From: Nemertoderma westbladi | Lineage: Eukaryota > Xenacoelomorpha > Nemertodermatida > Nemertodermatidae | Length of the DNA stretch: 64,000 nt | Direction: 5' to 3' | NCBI GenBank assembly: GCA_032718475.1 | Contig: JAUCBJ010007720.1 | Coordinates: 62,001-126,000, forward strand | Shown here: piece after piece, positions 47,958 through 58,628 of the stretch | Layout of the letters: each line of letters starts with the position of its first letter | How positions within the stretch are numbered: position 1 is the first letter of the stretch | Made by a program: the position numbers and the translations under genes | Notes under the pieces: generated by a model | What the model was told of the DNA's origin: nothing | The model's input: only the letters and a program-made list of their open reading frames with translations | Database searches by the model: none

Positions 47958-49467
47958 AGATAAATGTTTCACTGTTTTACTGTAAGATCTAGTAGTGTAT
48001 ACCGGCTCGTACAGTATCTGACAATACATCCCAGCCCAGGGTGTCTAAATAAACAGATACTAAATACGCAAACTACTAATGGCAAGGAACGGAGCCTGGT
48101 ATCTATTCTAATACGTGGGCGAGTCAAATGCCCGGGCGAACTAGACAAAACAGGATACCCAGCCTCTAACCGGTGATGCAGATGTACAGTCTACGGTGAC
48201 AGACCAAACTCACGAGGAAACAATCCCCGCGCAGCGAATCCTAACTATCGCTAACGGACCTAAATACCGTAAACTTGCCACGGTGTGATTTATATACGAG
48301 CTAGTGGATTAACAGACTAGTGTAACAATACTACTAACAAGCGGTAGCAGTCAAAGGGGGGTAGTAACTAAAGTAACAATACTGCTGACAGGGGCAAAGC
48401 AGTCAAAAGGGTGCATGCCATCTAAAACCGTAAAACTAAATACTAAATATCTCCTAAAATTACAAACTACAAATGGTAGAACTGCAGAATAGATCCTACT
48501 GAAAGTAACCTAAAGTAAGCTAGTAGCTAGTAGGTCTCGAAGGGGGTATATATATGTTTTAGGACGTGTGTGTGCGTGTTACGAGTAAAACAATTTTGGT
48601 GTATTCCATTGTACTAGGTTTTAGTGATTTTAATCAAAACAATACTGGGCGCTAGCTACTAAAATAAGCTAGTCGCGCTCTGTAGGTTTAATACTTACAA
48701 ACTGACGTCAAAGCTCTCTCCTCCTTATCCACAACTCAACCGGGCAATTACGGTGTTAGTAACTACACCCGTGATCGGCACTAATACCAGATTCTGATTG
48801 TGAGATAAGAGAATAGGTGTTAATTACTACCGTACGTAGCTGATCTCGTACTAATTTGATTCTAGAACTTTGTTACTGCAGTGGTTAGCAGTAAATACCT
48901 ATCAGTACGTGGCAAGGCATGGTAGGATATTAGTAACCTCCCTAGGCCAAGCATGTGTCGGTAGCAGAAATGCTGCTCCTTGCCTGATCAAATATTTCGG
49001 GCTCAGACAGGGGTGGGCAAATGTATAAACTACAAAGTGAACCGGTGCAGAACTGTCAGTACTGCAAATCACTAAATTATAAAACATGTGCTATCCGCAC
49101 CTAAAGTGTACTTGCGCATACTAACGAACAGCAATAGTTCACACCTGTAGGAGATACAGGTTAATCCGGGGATTTTGCTTGTTTGCTCCTGTCTAAGTCT
49201 AAAATATTTGAACCTACATTTTACGGCGTCCCAGGACGGCGTCATGCTTACCCTGATCTATAGGTCTTACTGTGGGCAAGGGCGTCAAACAAAGTCTTAC
49301 CTTCCTCTGACGTGGGCGCTGTATGGCAATGGGGCATGCTTCGAACGGGCGCGCGGGCGAATCTAGTGTGGGCGCTTAGCGTGTTGTGGACATCTTTCCC
49401 TGAGTTGCTGACGGCCGAACGGTTTAGGCAGCCATCTCCCAAATGCTTGGATGTCCCAAAGGTGGAC
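47958..49467. other. Unannotated DNA between the two BEL elements
   Basis: I see no convincing gene here. A short imperfect direct repeat lies at about 48325-48415 (two copies of TAACAATACTRCT followed by GCAGTCAAA). If the decayed BEL copy had kept its 5' LTR it would lie here, but no matching partner was found by eye. Confidence 0.4.
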
Positions 49468-50007
49468 TGTTAGCTTATTCAATCCCGCTAACACCCCATA
49501 AAGTTATAAGCCGATAAGCAATATTGGGAGCCACGAGATTGGGTAATTAACCAACTCGTGCCATCCCAATAAGAATGGGAAGGAGAAGCACACAATGAGG
49601 GTCAGGGGCCAAACCCCTAACCCAGAGAGAATAGGTGGAGTGAACGGGAACACTCCAAAGGGCGCCAACAAGGGTATCAACCAATCAGAGGGGGGAAAGG
49701 CATCGATTAGGTAGAGTAACAAGGCCAACCGTGCAATATAGCCACTTGGCAGTAATCATACCAATTCAGTTATCTCAGTGCAATACCGGTGCTAGATTAG
49801 GTTACATAGTTTTAGATAGGGAAGGACCGGGACTTTAGTTACCGTATCCCGCCTTCCATATACGACAATATTATATCTATATCTATATCTATATCTGCAT
49901 ATCATATTATATACGACAAACAGTACAAACTCATTTACTCTTTATACACGGCGGGGACGCGTGAACTAAAACCGGATAAACCGGGATTCCTCTTGGATCC
50001 CGTCACA
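49468..50007 (+). repeat. 5' LTR
   Basis: Begins TGTTAGCTTATTC and ends CCCGTCACA, sharing the whole length with 60836-61379. It contains a TATATC microsatellite around 49868-49905, a CTTTATACACGG TATA-like site near 49938 followed by GC-rich sequence, and a short inverted repeat GGGATTCC/GGATCCC near its end. The promoter role is inferred from LTR biology. Confidence 0.93.
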
Positions 50008-50010
50008 GTA
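49994..50010 (+). other. Possible primer binding site
   Basis: TGGATCCCGTCACAGTA starts with TGG, as expected for the complement of a tRNA CCA end, and resembles primer sites of other BEL elements in its GTCACAG ending. Its first 14 bases, however, are also in the 3' LTR, so they appear to be inside the LTR and not just after it. Placement is therefore uncertain. Confidence 0.3.
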
Positions 50011-50074
50011 ACTAAACCAGCTGCCGCCCTAGATAAACTCTGTAACCACCAGCCACCAAATCTGCAGGGGAAAG
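50008..50074 (+). other. Short leader before ORF1
   Basis: 67 bases between the 5' LTR and the ORF1 ATG. There is no upstream ATG, so ribosomes scanning from the LTR transcript would meet ORF1 first. Confidence 0.6.
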
Positions 50075-52459
50075 ATGAGTCAGTCGGGTGAGATAACACC
50101 GACGCGGACCCCGGACGAAGAGCTAACGATCCGCGAGGCCGCAACCAGGCGATATAGGCCCACGACGCCGGACCCATCGGTAACGGGTCATCCGGCAGTT
50201 CAGGACGAGGGGGGCCTGGAACCCGAGGTCGAGCCGAGAGGAAGAGAGAGCGAGACGGAGGGAGAAGGAGACGAGTCGACACGGGACGGGGGTCGACGCA
50301 CCGGTGTCGCCGGCCAGCCACAGGCCGAGGGCGACGAGCGGCCCACCGAAACGGCGACGGTGGGGCCGACGGTGCGGCCCCGGACGCAGAGAGACGAAGG
50401 AGATATCGGTACCGATGTCGCCGGCCAGCTACAGGCCGAGGGCGACGAACGGCCCACCGGAACGGCGACGGTGGGGCCGCCGGTACGACGTCGAACCCGG
50501 AGAGACGGACGAGGGGTCGGCGACGAGGACGTCGGGGTTTCTGAGCGACTTCGACGGGCCTACAACGCGACCCGGAGACTACTAGAGGAGGCCAGAAAGG
50601 GGAAAACGATAGACGAGGTAAAACTGAAGTCAGGACTAGGTAAGTCGGACAGACATTTATACTATCTAATGCGTTTCGGGCAGAGAGAATTGGCCGAGGA
50701 GAGAGCGAGAAAGGTTGCCGAGGAACTGTATGACTCATGGCGGCATGGGGGTATACAACCTAGTGTAGTGTACATAGGGCCATATTTAATCGATGCCCGG
50801 GGTATAAAATTAATGGGTTGGAACAGACCTGAAGGGGGCGAATCCGAGGTTAACCCCGAGGATTCGGCCTCGTCGGTCGGAGGGAGTTCCGGGAGGAGGG
50901 GGAAAGTTAGTAGATCGGGAAGGCGGAGGGAGTCCGTCGTAACCGATAAGTCTGCTACATCCTCCGCGAAAGAAAGACTGGTGAGAGAGGCAGGTGCCGC
51001 GTACCGTCTCGAGCTGATAGAGCAAGGTCAGAGGGAAATGGATAAACGGCTAGAGGAGGGGAGAATGCGGCTAGAGAGGGAAGCGGCATTGATTAGAGAA
51101 ACCGGAGAGAGGGCCGAAAGGGCTTTGAGAGGCCTTAGGGAGTGTGAGGAAATAGAGGAAAAGGAGTGTAGGGAACGTGAGGCGAGAGAGGAAAGGGAAC
51201 GCAAAGAGCGCGAGGCGGAACGCAAGGAACATGAGGCGAGAGAAGAAAGGGCACGCAAGGAGCGTGAGGCAAGGGAGGAAAAGGAACGCAAAGAGCGTGA
51301 GGCGGAACGCAAGGAGCATGAGGCGAGAAAGGAAAGTGAACGTAAGGAGCGTGAAGCGAGGCGAAGGGAGAGTGCTAGGAAAGTAGTAGAGTTGGCTGAG
51401 CGGGACACGCGGGAGTGTGAGAGGAGAATGGCAGGAGCCGAGCGAGACCATGAGGAATTAAAGAGACGCCAAAGTGAGCTTGGGGAACATAGGGTTAGAC
51501 GCGCGCACGAGCTGCAACTGGTGCGGGCGGGGGCGTCTGAGAGCGAGACAGGCTCGAGTATTTTAGAGGAGCCAGGGGCCGTGGATACATTTATTAATAC
51601 CCCACTTACAGGGACCGCACGACAGACCCAAAACTGGTGTGACCGTACGGGCGGGGGGGGGGGGGGGGGGGGGGGTAATAATGATAATGGTACAGTAGAC
51701 GTGGTTAATATTAATAGTACCGTATGGGATAATTCTAATCAAACCTTTATTGCAGGAAATACTTTGCCTAGTGGTAGTAATTTAAATTTAAATCAGAACA
51801 ATCTTAATATTAATGTAGAAAATAATCCTAATATTAATGTAGCTACGCAAAATAATCCAAATAATCAAAATAATAATAATTCAAATAATTTAATTAATGA
51901 GCCAAGCCCGAATTTACAAGATAATTCAAATGATTTTATTTCGAACGAACAAGTTAATTCCATTCCCAATACAGGTGCTATTAATGTAAACACGTCGGGC
52001 GTGTATGGCCAGACAGATGGGGCCCAGGTAGGCCACGTAATTGGTAGGCAGGGAGTGGCTGGGTTAGGTAGACCCGGCGAGGGCCTGGTAGGCCACGTAG
52101 TTGGTAGGCAGGGAGTGGCTGGGTTGGATGGACCCAGCGAGGGCCTGGTAGGCCACGTAGTTGGTAGGCAGGGAGTGGCTGGGTTGGATGGACCCAGCGA
52201 GGGCCAGGTAGGCCGCATAGTCGGTAGGCAGGGAGCAGAGGGCCTGGTAGGCCACGCAATAGCAGAGAGAGAGGCGGGGGTGAATAGACCCGACCGCGGT
52301 AGGGTTGATGTGTCTACTAGAGAGGGATATAGTAGCGGGATGAGAGATAGCGAAGTTAGATGTGGCGAGTGGGGGGGGGGGGCTACGAGAGCCCCACAAC
52401 AGCGAGTTAGCGGCGAAAAGGGGGGGGGCAGAGAGTGTCCCACAGCCGTCAGCGGATAA
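50075..52459 (+). CDS. BEL ORF1: large multi-part gag-like protein
   Basis: The ATG at 50075 has A at -3 and opens 794 codons. Parts in order: residues about 1-150 are acidic and polar, with a 37-residue tandem duplication around VAGQPQAEGDERPTETATVG. Residues about 156-247 form a compact helical region (LRRAYNATRRLLEEARKGKT, then IDEVKLKSGLGKSDRHLYYLM) that looks helix-turn-helix-like. Residues about 300-475 are a long charged coiled coil. Next come a glycine run, an Asn-rich tract at about 535-626, and four 20-residue repeats centred on GHVVGRQGVAGLDGPSE at about 650-729. No knuckle or protease is present; these are in ORF2. Likely role, by position: assembly of the particle. ORF2 lies one base ahead in frame and overlaps the last 98 bases. 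Confidence 0.8.
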   Translation: MSQSGEITPTRTPDEELTIREAATRRYRPTTPDPSVTGHPAVQDEGGLEPEVEPRGRESETEGEGDESTRDGGRRTGVAGQPQAEGDERPTETATVGPTVRPRTQRDEGDIGTDVAGQLQAEGDERPTGTATVGPPVRRRTRRDGRGVGDEDVGVSERLRRAYNATRRLLEEARKGKTIDEVKLKSGLGKSDRHLYYLMRFGQRELAEERARKVAEELYDSWRHGGIQPSVVYIGPYLIDARGIKLMGWNRPEGGESEVNPEDSASSVGGSSGRRGKVSRSGRRRESVVTDKSATSSAKERLVREAGAAYRLELIEQGQREMDKRLEEGRMRLEREAALIRETGERAERALRGLRECEEIEEKECREREAREERERKEREAERKEHEAREERARKEREAREEKERKEREAERKEHEARKESERKEREARRRESARKVVELAERDTRECERRMAGAERDHEELKRRQSELGEHRVRRAHELQLVRAGASESETGSSILEEPGAVDTFINTPLTGTARQTQNWCDRTGGGGGGGGGNNDNGTVDVVNINSTVWDNSNQTFIAGNTLPSGSNLNLNQNNLNINVENNPNINVATQNNPNNQNNNNSNNLINEPSPNLQDNSNDFISNEQVNSIPNTGAINVNTSGVYGQTDGAQVGHVIGRQGVAGLGRPGEGLVGHVVGRQGVAGLDGPSEGLVGHVVGRQGVAGLDGPSEGQVGRIVGRQGAEGLVGHAIAEREAGVNRPDRGRVDVSTREGYSSGMRDSEVRCGEWGGGATRAPQQRVSGEKGGGRECPTAVSG
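51653..51675 (+). repeat. Run of 23 G inside ORF1
   Basis: The homopolymer encodes the glycine tract between the coiled coil and the Asn-rich region. Its length is likely unstable in copying and in sequencing, and each one-base change would shift the downstream frame. Confidence 0.9.
52022..52261 (+). repeat. Four 60-bp coding repeats in ORF1
   Basis: Copies start at about 52027, 52087, 52147 and 52207, in frame, and encode a 20-residue unit containing GHVVGRQGVAGL. The last copy is the most diverged (RIVGRQGAEGL). The middle two are almost identical, indicating recent expansion. Confidence 0.9.
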
Positions 52460-55400
52460 TGCGAGGGCCGAAATAGGTAAACCGCAACAACCGGCGACAG
52501 AAAGTAATAGGGGGATTGCGAGTATCCCCAGCGGCGTGCGACCGAGCAGAGAGAGACAGGTTGACGTCGTGAGAGGGCGGACGAAGCGTCGAGCCCGATC
52601 GGAAGAGGGAAGAAGAACAGTGGGGTTTAACCGGGAGGTCGACGAGAGATCTCACGAGCGGGAATACTCCACTGAAAGGAGAAGAAGAGAAGACAGTAGT
52701 AGAAGTATCGCCGCGAACGATAGAAGAGCGAGGACGGATAGCGAGCCGTCGGTAGTCGAGATGAGAACAGAGAGTCAGTGGGGTCGGACTCCGGGAGATT
52801 GCCATCGCCCCGGAGAGATGCGACCCGGCGAGGCGCACTACGCGCCGAGAGAGGGGTACGCGATGTACCGGTACGAAGATGAGAACAGTAGAGAGGGGGG
52901 TCGAAGAGAAACTTTCCGACGGAATATACCTACCGATCGAGAATACGGTAGCCGCGGGGAGGATTATTCGAGAAGAATAAACTTCGATCCCGAACAACAC
53001 ATGCAGACTGTAGGACATACTGTATGCCTTACTGCACATACCGTAGGCCATACTGAGAGAGGCAATGTAGGCGATAGGATAGCGTGGACAACGGGATTAA
53101 ACCCGGAAGTCGCGGAATACATACCGGCGGGTAGGCCAGAAGCTGATAGGCCTATACCGGTACCAGTACAGCAGTATGACTACAGCATGCAGGGACATAA
53201 CATATACCCAGGGGAGGGGGGAATTATTGCGGATAGGTGCATGGGCCCCAACATATTAACATCAACCCCAGTACCAAACATACCGGTGGGGGGGGGACAG
53301 GGTGACATTCCCCCATCACAATATCAACAATATACCCCGATAGGAGCAAGAACAACGAGACCCTTGCATGAGAATAGGTCGTGTGATACAGACATATGGA
53401 GGGGGCCACTACCCCCGATGACATACCCAAGTCAGAGAAAGTCAAGAAATAGGACAGACGGAACGCACCAGACAGGAGAAACTATACAGCATCCGTCGAA
53501 CCCATTGGAAGCACAGGCGATGGGGATGGCCACGTTGATCGACGCGTTGAAAACGAGGATCGAGCTACCACCCGTGGAACCATTCAAATTCGATGGGAGC
53601 AGGCCGGAAGAATATCTACAGTTTTGGCGCATGTATAGTAACGAAATACTAACAAAAAACTTGACGCAGGTGGAGTGCCTAAAGTATCTGCAAGTGTACA
53701 CGGGAGGCCCAGCATACGATATCGTGAGGCAATATCAAGGAATAGAGGGCGGCTTCACGACAGCATGGCGGGCACTGGATAGGGAATACGGGCACCCGGC
53801 CAAGATCATCAGACAGACGTTGAGAGGCATAACATCGGGTGGCCTACAGGATAATCCCATTAGCATTAAGACATTTGCTAACAAAGTTGAAAAGGCGCTA
53901 ATCGTGCTGAAGACGCTAGACGCGCCATACGAGCTCAACGCGTCCAACAACATCACCACGATAGCGCAGGCACTACCGAGCTGGCTGCGCAACAAGTGGA
54001 GGAAAATCGCCTTCTCCACTCGAGATAAGAAGGGTGCGGAACCGGGTTTAGAAGAAATGTCAAACTTCTTAAACTACGAGGCTGAGCTAATAACTGACCC
54101 AGTCTATAGCGAAGACAGCCTGGGAAAGGGACCGAAGACAGACTACCATAGACCGAAACCAGAGCACAACACATCAAACGCATTACCGAGACTCAGGCAA
54201 TCATTGCCATATGCAGCGACGCAGGGGACTGCAAGTCCACAGCTAGCCGAGGATAAGACAACACCATGGAACGGACAGGGAAACAATAACAACACGAATA
54301 AACATAACCCCAGTACGTCCAGTAGGCTAAATCCAAACAATAAGAATAGTAGGGACTTTGGTACAAACGCAACTGCGATACGCAATGCACTGTATAAAGA
54401 GGGCTACGACCCAAAGAGCAAATGCCAGCTACACGCAAATGCGCTTCATCAAACCATGAACTGCAGGTACTGGCAGGCGCTACCTAGGCAGGATCAGATA
54501 GATTATGCGTTCAGCAATAAAATCTGCTCGCGATGTGTAATGAGTGGACATAGAGCAAGGGAGTGCAAGGAGAAGCCAATAAAATTTGGTCAAAGGAGAG
54601 GCCAAACGATGGCGACCAGCACAGTAGGGGCGAAGAAGAGGGGAACGGTGTTACTTGGAGTAGTACCAGTGCGAGTGATCGGGGAAGGCAATCGATCAGT
54701 AACAACACTAATGCTGGTTGATAGTGGAGCTGCTTTCACATTAGTCGAGGGATGGGTGGCCGAGGAGATAGGATTGAGAACGAGGCCAAGCAGGATGGCG
54801 GTAACAACCATCTCTAGCAAAGATGAGATCCTGGAGATGAGAACAGGACGGTGCGCAATTGCAGCAATGGCACCAGGATGCGACTATGGGGCAACCATCG
54901 ACCCCATCCAAGTGATAGAGTCAATTAATATTAATGCCAGGCGACCAACCAACATCGAGGTCGAGCAGTATAAATTCCTGGACGACATTGACTTCTCAAT
55001 CCCAGACGTGGACGTTAGGAAGGTGTCCATCATAGTAGGCATGGACTGCCCAACGGCCCACGAAAGAATGCAAACGGTCTTCGGCGAAGACAAGCAGAGT
55101 GACCCAGTGGCCATATTAACACCATTCGGGTGGACGCTGAGTGGTCCAATTAAGAGCAAGATACCATTTAGGATGTCGGAGACATCAGGATGCATGTTCG
55201 CGGGAACAATGCAGGAAATGGGTAAGGAGGGAGCAGAGGAGCAGCTTAAAAGACTGTTCAGACAGGATTTCGAGGGACTGAAAGAAACCGGAGTCGGGAC
55301 CTCAGTAGAAGACAAGCGGGCTCTACAAAGCGTGGAGGAATCAATGACATGCGATGAGGGACGGTATACTATAGGAATGGTATGGAAACTACCGAAGATA

Positions 55401-58400
55401 CCGCTGCCCGACAATAGGGGGATGGTACTCACGAGACTCCGCAAACTGAAACAAACACTAAAACGGAGCCCCGAGAAGAATGAGTACATCCACAGAACAA
55501 TTAAGAAGTACGTCGAGAAAGGATGGGCCGTGGAGTTACCGGTCGACGAGCCGAACACGGATAGGACATATTACCTGCCACTGCACGTGGCTTTAGATCC
55601 AAAGAAAGGTAAACTAAGGATGGTAGTCGACGCATCGGCAAAGACCGACGGAAAGTGCTTAAACGACTACCTGTTAGAAGGCCCAAACATATACAATTCG
55701 GGCATAGAGGTGTTACTTAGATTTAGAAATGGGAAACACGCCTTCACGTGTGACATAGAAGGCATGTTCAACCAAGTCCGTGTAACGGAGGAAGATAGCG
55801 ACAGTCAGCGCTTTTTATGGTATAACGGCGAGGAAGAACCGTCGATAATACCGGCATATAAGATGGTAGTACAGAACATGGGGGCCAAGTCGTCTTCATT
55901 TACGACGACTATGGCAGTGAGAGACACAGTAAAGGGGAAGGAAGATAGATACAGCAGTAGGGCCGTCGATATGATTCGACGCGGCTTCTACGTAGACGAC
56001 GGAATGGAGTCTGGAAATACGGTTAAGGAGATACTGGATACAGGGCGCGAGGTTCGCGACATCCTAAAGGGATCCGGCTTTAACCTAACCAAATTCCAAT
56101 CCAGTTCGGAAGAATTTATCAAAGCCATAGAGGACAGGAAACCAGAATCGACCATGGATAATCCCACAACAGCCAAAGGGCAGGACATGGCGATTAAGAG
56201 AACGGAATCCCAGCAGAAGGCATTGGGAATCGTGTGGGATAGAGAGACAGACGAACTGAAGTATCAGCTGAGCCAGGAGGGCGCAGACATCCACACGAAG
56301 AGGGGTTATGTATCGTATATAGCAAGGATATACGATCCCCTAGGCCTAGCATCCCCATTATTAGTCACGGGGAAACAGATACTCAAGAGAGTATACAAAT
56401 TGAAAGATGAGTGGGACGTAGAGGTACCAGAGGAAATCAAGAAACAGTGGAGCAAGTGGACAGGAGACTTGGAGAAGATGGGAACATACAACATGCCACG
56501 GGTGTATTTCCCGGATGGGAACATGATGAATCTGGACCTACACATGTTCTTCGACGCGTCGTTGGAAGCGTACGGAGCGGCACTCTACTTAGTACAACGA
56601 GAGGGGGCTCATAAGCCAAGACTAGCCTTTAGTAAAGCAAAGTCAACGCCACCAGATTCAGCATCAGTTCCTAAGTTAGAATTGACAGCCGCGAGACTAG
56701 GAGTAAGAGCCACAGCCTACCTAGTGGATACTATTCCCAACATAGTAGAGACACACTACTGGACGGACTCCATGGTAGTGCTTGGTTGGCTACACAACGA
56801 AAGGACGAGATACCCGATATTCGTCGCGAATAGAGTGGACGAAATAAGGGCGAGCACAGAACTGGAAAGGTGGCACTACTGCCCAACAGACGATAACCCA
56901 GCGGACTTGTTGTCAAGGGGCGTGGTACGCCACACTTTCTTGAAGAAGGAAGTATTGTGGCAACATGGGCCACAATTTCTGAGCGATAAGGAGGCCTGGC
57001 CGCCGATGAGAAAGGTGGACCCGGGCTCAGAAGTAGAGTCAGAGGGAGAAGAGGGAGATTCAGAGGGAGAAGAGATATACTCCCAGATGGTGAGGGAGAT
57101 TAGGGACGTGCAACCAGGACGGGAACTGTGCGATAACCCCACGGATAAACTCCTCAGCTACAGTTCTAGTTGGTATAAGACCAAGAAACTAGTGGCGTAC
57201 TGGAGAGCCTTCGGGAATTTCCTTGCGGGAGTTGGCAAGGACAAGAAGATCAGGACAACCATAGATCTGGAAGGAGCGGCCAAGGCAGTGATCCGCTATG
57301 AACAACGGAAGAACTACGGCGACGAGGTGGAACGCGTCGGTAACCAACAGCACCTCCGACGGGACAGCGAGCTGATTACGCTGTCGCCACAACTCAATGA
57401 CGACGGGATTCTAGTAATGAATTCTAGGGTGGGATACAACAACAGCATAGTCGTACCACCGAAACCCATCATCATTCCTACAGGATCGCCAATAGTCCAC
57501 CAGATTATATGGGACTCCCACAAATCGATATTGCACGGGGGCACCAACCGAACCCTCACAGAGATAAGGAGGACCTATTGGGTCAAACAACTGAGGAAGA
57601 AGGTAAAAGCGGTAGTGGGGCAGTGCCAGACCTGCCGACGAGCGAAGAAGGAGCGAGCCGTACAGGAGATGGCGCCACTACCGGCGAGTAGGGTAAGACA
57701 GCACGACCCGCCATTTACGCATTGCGGTGTGGACATGTTCGGGCCAATAAAGATCAAAGTGATGCGACACACGGAGAAACGCTACGGCATTATCTTCGTT
57801 TGTAACAACACACGGGCAGTAGGGATAGAACTCGCCCAAGATGCAACCGCATCAGCATTCATTAATGCCTTAGAAAGATTTAGAGACCGCAAAGGTGGGA
57901 CGATCGCAGTGATATACAGCGACAACGGCACCAACTTTGTGGGCGCAGAGAGTGAGATAGCAGAGGCCTTGGACATCTTGGAGGGAGAAGAAGTCAGGGC
58001 AGCCATGAGACGACGACAAGTAAAGTGGGAGAGAAGGATGCCGTATGCACCACATACACTAGGATGCGTCGAGAGACTGGTGGGCAGTTCAAAGCGTCTA
58101 ATGACGAAGCTAATGAACACCCACATGGTCACTGAGGACGTCTTACGTACAGTACTTGCGAAGTGCGAGGGGATCATTAATAGCAGACCGCTATATCCGG
58201 AGAATGATGACCCTGAGTCACTAGACGTGCTAACGCCTAGCCATTTCCTAATGGAAAGGCCAGCGACGATCGATATGCGGGGTGTAGACCCAGATGACAT
58301 ACACTCCCGCCAAAGTTGGAAAGTCGCTAAAGCAATAAGCGCAGAGTATTGGAGGAGGTGGGTCGAGGAATACCTACCCACACTCCATAAAAGGAGTAAG

Positions 58401-58628
58401 TGGAGGAAGCCAAATAGGGAGTTAAGAGAGGGAGATCTCGTAATCGTTACGGATGATACTATCATCAACAACCAGTGGCGGTTGGCGAGAGTTGTAGGCA
58501 CTTACTCCGACGAGGACGGAAGAGTCCGATCGGTAGAAGTGCGGATAGGTGGTAAGATAGGTGCGAAGGACAGAAAAACCTACAGGAGGGCTGTGGGAAA
58601 ATGCTGTCTGTTAGAAGGGGCACCTTAG
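52362..58628 (+). CDS. BEL ORF2: gag core-pol polyprotein
   Basis: 2088 codons are open; the first ATG is at 52761. Residues about 1-370 are Arg/Glu-rich and disordered. Residues about 388-560 match the BEL gag core (DUF1759). Cys722-x2-Cys-x4-His-x4-Cys735 is the zinc knuckle. DSGA at residue 787 is the aspartic protease active site. Reverse transcriptase spans about 1060-1260, with GKLRMVVDASAK, FTCDIEGMFNQV and YVDD at 1210-1213. The RNase H region has FFDAS (Asp1398) and CPTDDNPADLLSRG. Integrase has the H1720/H1725 and C1755/C1758 zinc site, then Asp1791, Asp1854 and Glu1904. The DUF5641-like tail ends at the TAG at 58626-58628. All catalytic motifs look intact. It lies +1 relative to ORF1, so it is probably made by frameshifting near the G runs at 52371 or 52420, or G-run length differs between copies. 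Confidence 0.95.
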   Translation: MASGGGGLREPHNSELAAKRGGAESVPQPSADNARAEIGKPQQPATESNRGIASIPSGVRPSRERQVDVVRGRTKRRARSEEGRRTVGFNREVDERSHEREYSTERRRREDSSRSIAANDRRARTDSEPSVVEMRTESQWGRTPGDCHRPGEMRPGEAHYAPREGYAMYRYEDENSREGGRRETFRRNIPTDREYGSRGEDYSRRINFDPEQHMQTVGHTVCLTAHTVGHTERGNVGDRIAWTTGLNPEVAEYIPAGRPEADRPIPVPVQQYDYSMQGHNIYPGEGGIIADRCMGPNILTSTPVPNIPVGGGQGDIPPSQYQQYTPIGARTTRPLHENRSCDTDIWRGPLPPMTYPSQRKSRNRTDGTHQTGETIQHPSNPLEAQAMGMATLIDALKTRIELPPVEPFKFDGSRPEEYLQFWRMYSNEILTKNLTQVECLKYLQVYTGGPAYDIVRQYQGIEGGFTTAWRALDREYGHPAKIIRQTLRGITSGGLQDNPISIKTFANKVEKALIVLKTLDAPYELNASNNITTIAQALPSWLRNKWRKIAFSTRDKKGAEPGLEEMSNFLNYEAELITDPVYSEDSLGKGPKTDYHRPKPEHNTSNALPRLRQSLPYAATQGTASPQLAEDKTTPWNGQGNNNNTNKHNPSTSSRLNPNNKNSRDFGTNATAIRNALYKEGYDPKSKCQLHANALHQTMNCRYWQALPRQDQIDYAFSNKICSRCVMSGHRARECKEKPIKFGQRRGQTMATSTVGAKKRGTVLLGVVPVRVIGEGNRSVTTLMLVDSGAAFTLVEGWVAEEIGLRTRPSRMAVTTISSKDEILEMRTGRCAIAAMAPGCDYGATIDPIQVIESININARRPTNIEVEQYKFLDDIDFSIPDVDVRKVSIIVGMDCPTAHERMQTVFGEDKQSDPVAILTPFGWTLSGPIKSKIPFRMSETSGCMFAGTMQEMGKEGAEEQLKRLFRQDFEGLKETGVGTSVEDKRALQSVEESMTCDEGRYTIGMVWKLPKIPLPDNRGMVLTRLRKLKQTLKRSPEKNEYIHRTIKKYVEKGWAVELPVDEPNTDRTYYLPLHVALDPKKGKLRMVVDASAKTDGKCLNDYLLEGPNIYNSGIEVLLRFRNGKHAFTCDIEGMFNQVRVTEEDSDSQRFLWYNGEEEPSIIPAYKMVVQNMGAKSSSFTTTMAVRDTVKGKEDRYSSRAVDMIRRGFYVDDGMESGNTVKEILDTGREVRDILKGSGFNLTKFQSSSEEFIKAIEDRKPESTMDNPTTAKGQDMAIKRTESQQKALGIVWDRETDELKYQLSQEGADIHTKRGYVSYIARIYDPLGLASPLLVTGKQILKRVYKLKDEWDVEVPEEIKKQWSKWTGDLEKMGTYNMPRVYFPDGNMMNLDLHMFFDASLEAYGAALYLVQREGAHKPRLAFSKAKSTPPDSASVPKLELTAARLGVRATAYLVDTIPNIVETHYWTDSMVVLGWLHNERTRYPIFVANRVDEIRASTELERWHYCPTDDNPADLLSRGVVRHTFLKKEVLWQHGPQFLSDKEAWPPMRKVDPGSEVESEGEEGDSEGEEIYSQMVREIRDVQPGRELCDNPTDKLLSYSSSWYKTKKLVAYWRAFGNFLAGVGKDKKIRTTIDLEGAAKAVIRYEQRKNYGDEVERVGNQQHLRRDSELITLSPQLNDDGILVMNSRVGYNNSIVVPPKPIIIPTGSPIVHQIIWDSHKSILHGGTNRTLTEIRRTYWVKQLRKKVKAVVGQCQTCRRAKKERAVQEMAPLPASRVRQHDPPFTHCGVDMFGPIKIKVMRHTEKRYGIIFVCNNTRAVGIELAQDATASAFINALERFRDRKGGTIAVIYSDNGTNFVGAESEIAEALDILEGEEVRAAMRRRQVKWERRMPYAPHTLGCVERLVGSSKRLMTKLMNTHMVTEDVLRTVLAKCEGIINSRPLYPENDDPESLDVLTPSHFLMERPATIDMRGVDPDDIHSRQSWKVAKAISAEYWRRWVEEYLPTLHKRSKWRKPNRELREGDLVIVTDDTIINNQWRLARVVGTYSDEDGRVRSVEVRIGGKIGAKDRKTYRRAVGKCCLLEGAP
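52371..52382 (+). other. G12 run in the ORF1/ORF2 overlap, possible frameshift site
   Basis: This run and a second one (G9 at 52420-52428) lie inside the 98-base overlap of the two frames. Both are plausible slippery sites. A base-count error in either run would also explain why two frames are seen where most BEL elements have one. Confidence 0.4.

Noticed and set aside
51865-52443. Long minus-strand frames opposite ORF1 and ORF2 (for example 49935-50738, 51865-52443, 57782-58501)
   Set aside because: They mirror strongly biased coding sequence and repeats on the plus strand and contain low-complexity, repeat-derived peptides only.
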